Shown here: piece by piece, positions 17,501 to 25,128 of the stretch
Position numbering within the stretch: position 1 is the first letter of the stretch
How the letters are laid out: every line of letters begins with the position of its first letter
Source of the DNA: Paucimonas lemoignei
Lineage (GTDB): Bacteria; Pseudomonadota; Gammaproteobacteria; Pseudomonadales; Pseudomonadaceae
NCBI GenBank assembly: GCA_900475325.1
Contig: LS483371.1
Location: 3,844,001 to 3,908,000, forward strand
Direction: 5' to 3'
DNA: 64,000 nucleotides
Program-made: the position numbers and the translations under genes
The notes under the pieces: model-generated
Database searches by the model: none
What the model saw: only the letters and a program-made list of their open reading frames with translations
What the model was told of the DNA's origin: nothing

Positions 17501-18301
17501 TCACCTCACATTTGCAAACCTGCGCAGATTGTCCTGCACCAACGGCTTATCAACCCCACTCTCAACCCCCAACAACCCCAGCAAACGAGCCCGAATCGCC
17601 TGAAAACCGTACTGTCCGGTACTGCGCTGGCGTGGCAGGTCGATGCACACTTGATCCGCGATCTTGCCCTGTTCCAGGACGATCACCCGATCGGCCAGCA
17701 GGATCGCTTCGTCCACATCATGGGTCACCAGCAACACGGCAGGCGTGTGTTTGCGCCATAGCTCGATGATCAACTGATGCATGCGGATCCGGGTCAAGGC
17801 GTCCAGCGCGGCGAACGGCTCGTCGAGCAGCAATAGCTTCGGCTCGCGCACCAGGCCTCTGGCCAACGCCACGCGCTGCGCCTCACCGCCGGACAGCGTG
17901 GCCGGGAATGCATTGACCCGATGCGCCAGACCCACCTCGGTCAAGGCCTCAAGGGCACGGGCCTGGGGGTTCTTGATGTCCAGGCCCAGCACGACGTTTT
18001 TCCAGGCGCTTTTCCACGGCATCAAACGCGGTTCCTGGAACACCGCCGCGCGCGCCAGCGGCACCCGCAGCTGGCCACTGTCGATGGAGTCCAGCCCGGC
18101 CAGCGCGCGCAACAACGTGGTTTTGCCCGAGCCGCTGGCACCGAGTAATGCGACAAACTCGCCAGGGGCGATGTCCAGGTTCAGTTCGTCGATCACCCTC
18201 TGCTGCCCGAACTGACGCACCACATTGCGCAGCTGCACCGGCGGCAGATCAGCTTGATGTTTCGATTGATGAGTCGTGTGCAGCAAGTCCACAGCGGCCA
18301 T
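17501..18301 (-). CDS. SsuB-like ABC transporter ATP-binding protein (second unit)
   Basis: The protein has 266 residues with Walker A GASGSGKTT near residue 55, Q-loop VFQEPRLMPW, signature LSGGEAQRVALARGL, Walker B LLLLDEPFAALD and switch VTHDVDEAI. The C-terminal PRQRSTGQYGFQAIRARLL tail resembles SsuB-type proteins. It pairs with the permease gene 3 nt upstream on the same strand. No binding protein is adjacent on this strand, so it may serve one of the orphan binding proteins nearby (6968-7897 or 13187-14155). Confidence 0.92.
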   Translation of the reverse strand: MAAVDLLHTTHQSKHQADLPPVQLRNVVRQFGQQRVIDELNLDIAPGEFVALLGASGSGKTTLLRALAGLDSIDSGQLRVPLARAAVFQEPRLMPWKSAWKNVVLGLDIKNPQARALEALTEVGLAHRVNAFPATLSGGEAQRVALARGLVREPKLLLLDEPFAALDALTRIRMHQLIIELWRKHTPAVLLVTHDVDEAILLADRVIVLEQGKIADQVCIDLPRQRSTGQYGFQAIRARLLGLLGVESGVDKPLVQDNLRRFANVR

Positions 18302-18304
18302 GAT

Positions 18305-19165
18305 TCAGCTCCTTGCAAAAGTGGGACGCCAGGCCAGCGCGTAGCGCTCCAGCGTGCGAATGACGGCATCAATGACCAGGCCAAGCATGCTGTAGATCAA
18401 CAGGCAGATGACGATGACATCGGTCCGCATGAAGTCCCGGGCATCGCTGGCCAGGTAACCGATGCCCGCCGTGGTGTTGATCTGCTCGACGAACACCAGC
18501 GCCAGCCAGGAAATGCCCAGTGAGTAACGCAAGCCGACGAAAAAAGAAGGCAACGAACCCGGCAGAATCACGTGCCAGATCAACTGCCGACGGTTGAGGC
18601 CCAGGGTGTTGGCGGCTTCGATCAGTTTGGGGTCGATGTTGCGGATGCCGGAGTACAGGTTCAGGTACACCGGGAAGGTGGTGCCGGTCACGATCAGCGC
18701 GATTTTGGTGAACTCGCCGATCCCGAACCAGAGGATGAACAACGGCACCAGCGCCAATGATGGAATGGTGCGCAGCATCTGCATGGGCGAATCAAGGATC
18801 ACTTCGCCCCTCTTCGACAGGCCGGTAAACAGCGCCGCCGCGACGCCGATCGCAACCCCAATGCTCAAGCCCAGCAGCGCGCGTTGCAGCGATACCCAAA
18901 GGTGCGTGCCCAGCTCGCCGGACTCGATCATCGCCCACAACGTACCGCCTATCTGTGAGGGCGCGGCAATCACCCGGCTGGGCAACAAACCGCTTTGCGA
19001 GGCCAGCTCCCAGAGCAACAGCAACGCCAGCGGGCTGAGCAGACGCAGCATGAAATCCGGTGCTTTCCAGCGTTCCCGATCGGTTGTGTTCGCCACCTGC
19101 GAGGCCTTATCGACGATCAGAAAGCCGTCGTTCAGCGTGGCGGTATCAAGCTGTTTATCGGGCAT
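18305..19165 (-). CDS. SsuC-like ABC transporter permease (second unit)
   Basis: The protein has 286 residues from the ATG giving MPDKQLDTATL; the frame extends 25 codons further through a repeat remnant. About six membrane helices are visible. The docking loop reads EAANTLGLNRRQLIWHVILPGSLPSFFVGLR, preceded by LRTIPSLALVPLFILWFGIGEFTK, both SsuC-like. It and the following ATPase form an ABC core lacking its own binding protein. Confidence 0.9.
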   Translation of the reverse strand: MPDKQLDTATLNDGFLIVDKASQVANTTDRERWKAPDFMLRLLSPLALLLLWELASQSGLLPSRVIAAPSQIGGTLWAMIESGELGTHLWVSLQRALLGLSIGVAIGVAAALFTGLSKRGEVILDSPMQMLRTIPSLALVPLFILWFGIGEFTKIALIVTGTTFPVYLNLYSGIRNIDPKLIEAANTLGLNRRQLIWHVILPGSLPSFFVGLRYSLGISWLALVFVEQINTTAGIGYLASDARDFMRTDVIVICLLIYSMLGLVIDAVIRTLERYALAWRPTFARS

Positions 19166-19194
19166 CAGCAAATCCTGTATTGACCAAAACGCGA

Positions 19195-19232
19195 CCTCTG
19201 CAGGCGCTGCCGCAGGCTGCGAACATCGGTGT
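19195..19232. repeat. Family A half-repeat
   Basis: A degenerate single arm, CTGCAGGCGCTGCCGCAGGC followed by TGCGAAC, between the permease and aldolase genes. Confidence 0.55.
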
Positions 19233-19273
19233 ACAGGCAAGCAACGCCTGCACGACCAAGGGTGCCTGAAAAA

Positions 19274-20083
19274 TCATTCCTTATAGGACGTATCGGTGCG
19301 TTCCAACTCGCGAATCAGCGCGTCCCAATGACGGGCCACACCCGGGCCATGGCCGTCGGCAAATCGCTTGGCCTGCTCTTCAACCCTGGCGACCACTTCT
19401 GCCGGTGGATAGATCAGCTCGTCGTTGCCCGCCGACTGCGCGGCGACCTGGATGTTGCAGGCGTACTCCAGACGATGCAGTTGCTGGAAGGCATGTTCAA
19501 CGCTGACCCCGCCCGTCAACAGGCCATGGTTGCGCAGGATCATCACGCTCTTGTCGCCCAGGTCAGCCACCAGCCTTTCGCGTTCATCCAGGTCCAGCGC
19601 CACGCCTTCGTAGCCGTGATACGCGATGCGCCCGGAAAAGCTCAGCGAGTGCTGGGAGATCGGCAGCAAGCCGCCCTTCTGTGCTGAAACGGCGATGCCG
19701 TCACGGGTGTGGGTGTGCAGGACCGCGACCAGGTCGTGGCGCGCAGCGTGAATCGCGCTGTGGATCACGTAGCCCGCGTAGTTGATGCCCAGGCCGGTAG
19801 GGTCATCGACGATGGTCCCGTCGATGTCGACCTTGACCAGATTCGACGCGCTGATTTCGTCGAACAGCAGGCCGAAGGCGTTGATCAGGAAGTGCTCTTC
19901 CTTGCCGGGCACCCGCGCAGAGAAATGGGTGTAGATGTGATCGGTCCAGCGTTTCTGCGCCGCCAGCCGGTACGCCGCCGCCAGTTTGACCCGCACCTCC
20001 CACTCTTCTGGGGTGACACGCTCACGGACGCTGCCGGAGCCGGATTGCTGGTTGGGGATGGGTAGCGAACTGACGTTGCTCAT
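19274..20083 (-). CDS. Class II aldolase/adducin family protein
   Basis: The protein has 269 residues from the ATG giving MSNVSSLPIPNQQ. Family marks are the opening TPEEWEVRVKLAAAYRLAAQKRWTDHIYTHFSARVP, the zinc-ligand segment AVLHTHTRDG near residue 122, and MILRNHGLLTGG near residue 185, as in fuculose-phosphate aldolase and its many uncharacterised relatives. It could be a lyase, epimerase or ring-binding enzyme; the family does not fix the reaction. It heads a minus-strand group with an SsuB/SsuC-like pair, suggesting a role in breaking down the carbon skeleton of an imported organosulfur compound. Confidence 0.85.
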   Translation of the reverse strand: MSNVSSLPIPNQQSGSGSVRERVTPEEWEVRVKLAAAYRLAAQKRWTDHIYTHFSARVPGKEEHFLINAFGLLFDEISASNLVKVDIDGTIVDDPTGLGINYAGYVIHSAIHAARHDLVAVLHTHTRDGIAVSAQKGGLLPISQHSLSFSGRIAYHGYEGVALDLDERERLVADLGDKSVMILRNHGLLTGGVSVEHAFQQLHRLEYACNIQVAAQSAGNDELIYPPAEVVARVEEQAKRFADGHGPGVARHWDALIRELERTDTSYKE

Positions 20084-20155
20084 AGGTTGACTCCGAAAGG
20101 GGCAAGACACGTCGGAGCAGCCTAAACGCATAAGAAAACATTTAAAAATCACATT

Positions 20156-20190
20156 TTAATCTAAGCTAATTATTAAATTTATTGATCTTG
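20156..20190. promoter_or_regulatory. AT-rich candidate regulatory site upstream of the aldolase-family gene
   Basis: The segment TCTAAGCTAATTATTAAATT lies in the region preceding the minus-strand aldolase gene. It shares TAAGCTAAT plus an AT tract with the site before tauA. See also 21561 and 25028. This is a motif resemblance only. Confidence 0.3.
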
Positions 20191-20214
20191 AGTTTGCCTC
20201 CGTCATCCTGCGTC

Positions 20215-20391
20215 ATGCTCGCGCAGACAGCAGCCCGAACCCGCAAACCACTGACACACGCAGACATGACTCAAGGCCTGGTGACCTTCGCTGACGTCAG
20301 CCCCGACTGGCTGGGGCGCACCGAAGCTGACGTGATTGGGCAGGCCGTGAAGCAAGCGCTGGGTGAACAGAAGGTGCGGATCGCGGTTTGA
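20215..20391 (+). CDS. Small hypothetical protein
   Basis: A 58-residue frame from an ATG (TTG starts exist further up). It reads MLAQTAARTRKPLTHADMTQ and ends in KVRIAV; residues 18-55 look like a small helical soluble domain. I do not recognise it. It lacks a convincing ribosome site and lies alone on the plus strand between minus-strand genes, so it may be spurious or the worn remnant of a larger gene. Confidence 0.3.
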   Translation: MLAQTAARTRKPLTHADMTQGLVTFADVSPDWLGRTEADVIGQAVKQALGEQKVRIAV

Positions 20392-20410
20392 TTTTCGGGC
20401 ACACATCGGT

Positions 20411-20490
20411 CCCGTAGGAGCTGCCGAAGGCTGCGAATCGCGGTGTGTCTGACACGTCGCGATTCGCAGCCTGCGGCAGCTCCTACGGGG
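20411..20490. repeat. Family A palindromic repeat
   Basis: An almost perfect hairpin: CCCGTAGGAGCTGCCGAAGG at one end, CTCCTACGGG at the other, with a second inner pairing CGAATCGCGG/GTCGCGATTCG. It lies just past the end of the hydroxyacid dehydrogenase gene and is a likely transcript end. Confidence 0.85.
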
Positions 20491-20505
20491 GTATCCCTCC
20501 TGGCT

Positions 20506-21456
20506 TCAATAACCTCGTTTGTAATCCACCTGCTCAGCCAACGGTTCCCCCTTGTGAAAGCTCAGCAGGTTGCTGACAAACTGTTCGATCACATTGCCCC
20601 ACAGATCGCCAGTGGCCGGTGAGACGTGAGGTGAGAGGCGCACCTTGGGGTGGCTGTAGAACGGATGGTTGGCAGGCGCCGGTTCAATCTGGCTGACATC
20701 CAGCGTGGCACGGCCTAGCTGACCGGCATCCAGCGCGGCAATCAAGGCAGTCTCGTCCACCAGACTGCCCCGTGCGATGTTGATCAGGTGCAGGCCCGGT
20801 TTGGCGTGGCTCAACAACTCGGCATTGACCAGATGATGGGTCTCGGCCGTGGCTGGCGCGGCCACCACCACATGATCCGCCTGGGCAAACAGCGCCTGAA
20901 GGCTCTTGGCGCGCTCCACGCCGGGCACATAGAACGGCTTGCCGGAATGATTGGTGGCAATCACCCGGATCCCCAACGCTTGGGCCCGAATGGCCAATGC
21001 ACTGCCAATCGCCCCGAAACCGACGATCCCCAGCACGCTGCCGCTGACCAGTCGCAACGAGTGCCGCTGCCACTGCGCGGGCTCGTTGATCCAGACCTCG
21101 GGGAAACGCTTGGCGCTGGCCAGCACAGCCGCCAACGCGAACTCGGCCACCGCCACCGCCGAGGTGCCGCGGGCCGACGTCACCAAGGGCACTTCGAACA
21201 GCCAGTCAGGGTAGGTATCAATGCCCGACGACGACAGATGAATCCACTGCAGGTTGAACGGCCAACCTGCCGGGCGCGGAGGCTGCTCGCCACTGCCCGC
21301 ACGGAAGACCGGGCGCGCCAGCAGGATGGTGGCCTGGGCAGGAATCACGTCAGGTGCACCCCCGGCAATCGGCACGAAGCTGTATTCAGGCAAGCGCTGG
21401 CGCAGCAGCGCATTGACCTCTTCATCGTGCTGGGTGGCGATTACGATTTGCGTCAT
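20506..21456 (-). CDS. D-isomer-specific 2-hydroxyacid dehydrogenase family protein
   Basis: The protein has 316 residues from the ATG giving MTQIVIATQHDEEVN; the frame is open 28 codons further up. The NAD(P)-binding motif is GIVGFGAIGSALAIRAQALG near residue 140, followed by the LINIARGSLVDE loop and the C-terminal RLSPHVSPATGD with the catalytic His. This is the GhrA/SerA superfamily, which interconverts 2-oxoacids and 2-hydroxyacids. Beside an aldolase-family gene and a tricarboxylate-type transporter it may process a sulfonated or plain hydroxyacid; that is inference. Confidence 0.88.
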   Translation of the reverse strand: MTQIVIATQHDEEVNALLRQRLPEYSFVPIAGGAPDVIPAQATILLARPVFRAGSGEQPPRPAGWPFNLQWIHLSSSGIDTYPDWLFEVPLVTSARGTSAVAVAEFALAAVLASAKRFPEVWINEPAQWQRHSLRLVSGSVLGIVGFGAIGSALAIRAQALGIRVIATNHSGKPFYVPGVERAKSLQALFAQADHVVVAAPATAETHHLVNAELLSHAKPGLHLINIARGSLVDETALIAALDAGQLGRATLDVSQIEPAPANHPFYSHPKVRLSPHVSPATGDLWGNVIEQFVSNLLSFHKGEPLAEQVDYKRGY

Positions 21457-21560
21457 GAAAACCTCGATACAAGGGCTTGGGGCGGCGCTTGCAGAGCACT
21501 CTGCCGCCGGGTCGAGGATGAACATAAACGCTCGACGCAATGCTGTGAAATGCCGATGAG

Positions 21561-21600
21561 ATCTAACCTAATATTATTTTTAATTATTAATATCCATATC
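21561..21600 (-). promoter_or_regulatory. AT-rich candidate promoter/regulatory site of the dehydrogenase gene
   Basis: The segment ATCTAACCTAATATTATTTT continues into TAATTATTAATATC, 105-145 nt before the dehydrogenase start. It resembles the AT-rich sites at 8078, 20156 and 25028. Confidence 0.3.
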
Positions 21601-21657
21601 GATATGATGCATTCGCATAACCCATAGATGGCCTTCAGCATGGCGCAACCAGACGCC

Positions 21658-23160
21658 TCACTCTTCCTGGAATGCCTCCACCCGATTGCGCTTGAAGGTC
21701 GGGATCAACAGCAGCACCAACAGCGCGACGCTGGCACACAGCAGGCTGGCAGAGATCGGGCGGCTGAGGAATACGCCGAAATCGCCACGGGAAATCAGCA
21801 GCGCGCGGCGCAGGTTTTCTTCCATCATCGGCCCCAGCACGAAGCCCAGCAGCAAGGGCGCGGGCTCCAGTTTCAGCTTGCCGAACACGTAACCGAGGAT
21901 GCCAAACACTGCCATTTGCCAGATGTCGAACAGCGAGTTCTGCACCGAGAACACGCCGATGGCGCAAAACACCAGAATCGCCGGGTACATCAGGCGGTAC
22001 GGCACTTTCAGCAGTTTTACCCAGATGCCCAACAAGGGTAGGTTCAGCACCAGCAGGATCAGGTTGCCGATCCACATGGACACGATCAGGCCCCAGAAGA
22101 GGTCCGGGTTCTGGCTCATGACCATCGGCCCCGGCTGAATGTTATGGATGACCATGGCACCGATCATCATCGCCATGACCGCATTGGACGGGATGCCCAA
22201 CGTCAGCAGCGGTATGAACGACGTTTGTGCGGCCGCGTTGTTGGCTGACTCCGGCCCGGCCACGCCTTCAATGGCGCCCTTGCCAAACTCGTCCGGGTTT
22301 TTCGAGACCTTTTTTTCCAGGGTGTAGGACGAAAACGAAGCCAGTGCAGCACCGCCCCCGGGCAGTACACCCAGCGCACTGCCCAGCGCCGTGCCGCGCA
22401 GAATGGCGGGCCACATGCGCTTGAAGTCCTGGCGGCCGGGCCACAGACGATCCAGGCCGTTGGTGAAGGTTTCTCGGGTTTGCGTGCCTTCCAGGTTGCG
22501 GACGATTTCCGCGACCCCGAACAGGCCCATGGCCAGGCAAACAAAGTTGAGGCCATCAAGCAGCTCGATCTGACCGAACGAAAAACGCGCCGTGCCCGAG
22601 TTGACGTCGGTGCCCACCAGCCCCAGCAACAGGCCGATAAGGATCATGCCCACCGCGTGATAGACCGAGCCGGACGCCAGAATCACCGCTCCCAGCAGGC
22701 CGAAGATCATTAGCGAAAAGTAATCCGCGGGACCAAAATCCATGGCCAGATCGGTCAAAGGCCCCGCGAATGCAGCCAGCAGCAACGTCGCAACGGTACC
22801 GGCAAAAAATGAGCCGATGGCGGCGGTCGCCAGCGCGACACCCGCCCGCCCGCGTCGAGCCATCTGATAACCGTCCAGCGTGGTCACCACCGAGGAAGAC
22901 TCGCCCGGCAGGTTGACCAGAATCGCGGTGGTCGAGCCGCCGTATTGCGCGCCGTAATAGATGCCCGCGAGCATGATCAGCGCCGACACCGGCGGCAGCG
23001 CGTAGGTCGCGGGCAGCAACATGGCAATGGTCGCCACAGGCCCCAGGCCCGGCAACACCCCGACCAGCGTGCCCAGCAGGCAACCCATGAAGGCGTACAG
23101 CAGGTTCTGAAATGTCAGGGCGGTGGTGAAACCCAGCGCCAGGTGTTCAAGTAATTCCAC
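21658..23160 (-). CDS. Tripartite tricarboxylate transporter permease, TctA family
   Basis: The protein has 500 residues, the standard TctA length, starting at a GTG. It is highly hydrophobic with about twelve helices. TctA marks are [25 protein letters not shown] near residues 27-51, [19 protein letters not shown], and the mirrored repeat [14 protein letters not shown] and [22 protein letters not shown]. It is the large channel subunit of a secondary, binding-protein-dependent importer. TctB lies 15 nt upstream on the same strand. Confidence 0.95.
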   Translation of the reverse strand: MELLEHLALGFTTALTFQNLLYAFMGCLLGTLVGVLPGLGPVATIAMLLPATYALPPVSALIMLAGIYYGAQYGGSTTAILVNLPGESSSVVTTLDGYQMARRGRAGVALATAAIGSFFAGTVATLLLAAFAGPLTDLAMDFGPADYFSLMIFGLLGAVILASGSVYHAVGMILIGLLLGLVGTDVNSGTARFSFGQIELLDGLNFVCLAMGLFGVAEIVRNLEGTQTRETFTNGLDRLWPGRQDFKRMWPAILRGTALGSALGVLPGGGAALASFSSYTLEKKVSKNPDEFGKGAIEGVAGPESANNAAAQTSFIPLLTLGIPSNAVMAMMIGAMVIHNIQPGPMVMSQNPDLFWGLIVSMWIGNLILLVLNLPLLGIWVKLLKVPYRLMYPAILVFCAIGVFSVQNSLFDIWQMAVFGILGYVFGKLKLEPAPLLLGFVLGPMMEENLRRALLISRGDFGVFLSRPISASLLCASVALLVLLLIPTFKRNRVEAFQEE

Positions 23161-23175
23161 GGGATATCCAGAGGT

Positions 23176-23631
23176 TTAGAAGGTTGGCCACAACGGCATC
23201 GGCAGACTCAACCCGCCGACAAAGACCAGGGCACAAAAGGCGCTGACGGCCACAGCGCTGATCAGGCTGGCCCGCCAGCGGAACTCATGGCTGGCGCGAC
23301 TGCTGACCAGCACCAGAACGACGGTGGCGAGGATCAGCCCGGCCGTCTTGAGCAACAAGGCAAACAGGGCGATGCCGAGCAGAATCCAGCCCAGACTGGA
23401 CAGCTGCCATCTCTCCAGCGCCTGTCCCTCGCGCTGCCGAGACCAGGCGCCCAGCATTGCGCCGACGCCGAGCACAGCCAGGCCGACACCCAGCCAGAAC
23501 GGGAAAAACCCCGCGCCCATTCGCGCCGCAGTGCCCAGCGAATAGCCCTTGGCGATCAGCGCGCAGGTGCTGCCGATCACCAAGTACAGCGCACCCACGC
23601 AAAAGTCGATTTTCTGACGTGGCGCGATCAT
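23176..23631 (-). CDS. Tripartite tricarboxylate transporter small subunit, TctB family
   Basis: The protein has 151 residues with four predicted helices, opening KIDFCVGALYLVIGSTCALIAKGYSLGTAARMGAGFFPFWLG as TctB proteins do. It is the small membrane subunit of the transporter. Its ATG overlaps the stop of the upstream monooxygenase gene by 4 nt, an arrangement that couples an enzyme and its presumed substrate importer. Confidence 0.9.
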   Translation of the reverse strand: MIAPRQKIDFCVGALYLVIGSTCALIAKGYSLGTAARMGAGFFPFWLGVGLAVLGVGAMLGAWSRQREGQALERWQLSSLGWILLGIALFALLLKTAGLILATVVLVLVSSRASHEFRWRASLISAVAVSAFCALVFVGGLSLPMPLWPTF

Positions 23632-24944
23632 GCGGGCCGACCATGGCGATTGGCAGGCACCGGTAAACCCAGGTGCTCGCGCAGGGTGCTGCCGCTGTAC
23701 TCCTCGCGGAACAGCTTGTGTTTGCGCAGGATCGGCAGCACGCCGTCGATGAAGTGTTCCAGGCCTTCCGGGAAGTACGCGGGCATCAGGTTGAAGCCAT
23801 CGGCCGCTTCGCCTTCGAACCAGGCGATCAGTTCGTCGGCCACGGTCTGCGCTGTGCCAACCACGATTTTGTGGCCTCGGGCACCCGCCGCCAGGTTGCA
23901 GATCTGACGCAGGGTCAGGCCGTCACGGTGGGACAGGTCCAACAACAACTGCGCGCGGCTTTTCATGTTCTGTGGCAGGGGCAGATCCGGCAGCGGCTGG
24001 TCCAAGTCAAAGCCGGACAGGTCCTGACCGAGACGGTCGCCCACCAACAGCAGCGCGGCCTCCTGGTCGGTCCAGCCTTGCAGTTGATCGAAGCGCGCCT
24101 GAGCCTGGGCAGCCGTCGCGCCAAGGATCGGCATAATGCCGGGCATCACCAGGCAGTGTTCGGGCTGGCGGCCCTGAGCAACCACCTGACCTTTGAGGTC
24201 ACGGTAGAACGCCTGCGCTTCGGCCAGGCCCTGCTGGGCGGTGAACACCACTTCACCAATGCGCGCCGCGAGGGCCATGCCAGGGCCAGACGAACCGGCC
24301 TGGATCAACACCGGATGACCTTGCGGCCCACGCGTGAGGTTCAACGGTCCGGCAATGGAGAAATACTCGCCCTGGTGATCCAGGCCATGGAGCTTGGCCG
24401 GGTCCAGATAGACCCCGGATTCGCGGTCGCGCACATAGGCATCATCTTCCCAGCTGTCCCACAAACCGCGCACCACATCGACGAACTCTTCCGCCACGGC
24501 ATAGCGCTGGGCGTGATCGGGATGGGTGGCGCGGGTGAAATTGGCGGCGCTATCGTAGCCAGTCGTCACCACGTTCCAGGCCGCACGCCCCGCCGACAGG
24601 TGGTCCAGCGTGGCGAACTGTCGGGCGATGGTGTACGGCTCGCTGTAGGTGGTGGAGGCCGTGGCGGCCAGGCCGATTTTTTCGGTGATCGAGGCCAGCG
24701 CGCCGAGCAAGGCGACCGGCTCCAGTCGCACGATCATCGAGGGGTGTTCCTTGGGGCCCGTGACCAGTTTGTCGCCGAAGAACACCATGTCGAATTTGGC
24801 GCGCTCAGCTGCCAGGGTCAGTTGGCGGATCAGTGGAAAATTCTCGCTGCCCGCCTGCGCGCCGGGGTAACGCCAACCGGCGCTGTGGTGCCCTGCAGCC
24901 TGAATGAACAGGCCCAGGCGCATGTGTCGATCAAGCTTGCTCAT
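23628..24944 (-). CDS. LLM-class flavin-dependent monooxygenase (NtaA/SnaA/DszA type), second copy
   Basis: The protein has 438 residues from the ATG giving MSKLDRHMRLGLFIQAAGHH. It is clearly a paralogue of the 3136-4473 protein: shared ATLDHLSAGRAAWNVVTT, GLWDSWEDDA, YLDPAKLHGLDHQGEYFSIAGPLN, VLIQAGSSGPG, and the C-terminal EYSGSTLREHLGL. These enzymes oxidise a substrate with FMNH2 from a partner reductase. Being first in an operon with tctBA-type genes, it likely acts on the compound that transporter imports. It is divergent from a Bug-type binding protein. Confidence 0.9.
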   Translation of the reverse strand: MSKLDRHMRLGLFIQAAGHHSAGWRYPGAQAGSENFPLIRQLTLAAERAKFDMVFFGDKLVTGPKEHPSMIVRLEPVALLGALASITEKIGLAATASTTYSEPYTIARQFATLDHLSAGRAAWNVVTTGYDSAANFTRATHPDHAQRYAVAEEFVDVVRGLWDSWEDDAYVRDRESGVYLDPAKLHGLDHQGEYFSIAGPLNLTRGPQGHPVLIQAGSSGPGMALAARIGEVVFTAQQGLAEAQAFYRDLKGQVVAQGRQPEHCLVMPGIMPILGATAAQAQARFDQLQGWTDQEAALLLVGDRLGQDLSGFDLDQPLPDLPLPQNMKSRAQLLLDLSHRDGLTLRQICNLAAGARGHKIVVGTAQTVADELIAWFEGEAADGFNLMPAYFPEGLEHFIDGVLPILRKHKLFREEYSGSTLREHLGLPVPANRHGRPA

Positions 24945-25027
24945 GGGATAACTCGGCAGCCGAATGAAGGTCTGAAAAGGGAAACGGTTGTAACGATAGA
25001 TCGAATTGATATAACAAAACAAAATGT

Positions 25028-25068
25028 CTAGCTAGATTAATAATAAAAATAAATTATCTTAGCTGTCC
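25028..25068. promoter_or_regulatory. AT-rich divergent regulatory site (monooxygenase / Bug protein)
   Basis: The palindrome CTAGCTAG at 25028-25035 is followed by an AT-rich tract ending ATTATCTTAGCTG. Read on the minus strand this gives CAGCTAAGATAATTTATTTT, resembling the sites before tauA and the dehydrogenase gene. It lies between two divergent starts and could control both. Confidence 0.35.
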
Positions 25069-25128
25069 ATGTTTTGTTGCCTGCGGGCGCCAATCTCTTC
25101 TGTTCAAACTGTTCACAAAGGCTTTGCG

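Noticed and set aside
23673..25031. A 452-codon plus-strand frame antisense to the second NtaA-type monooxygenase
   Set aside because: It covers the real gene, which has clear family motifs, and has no domain of its own.
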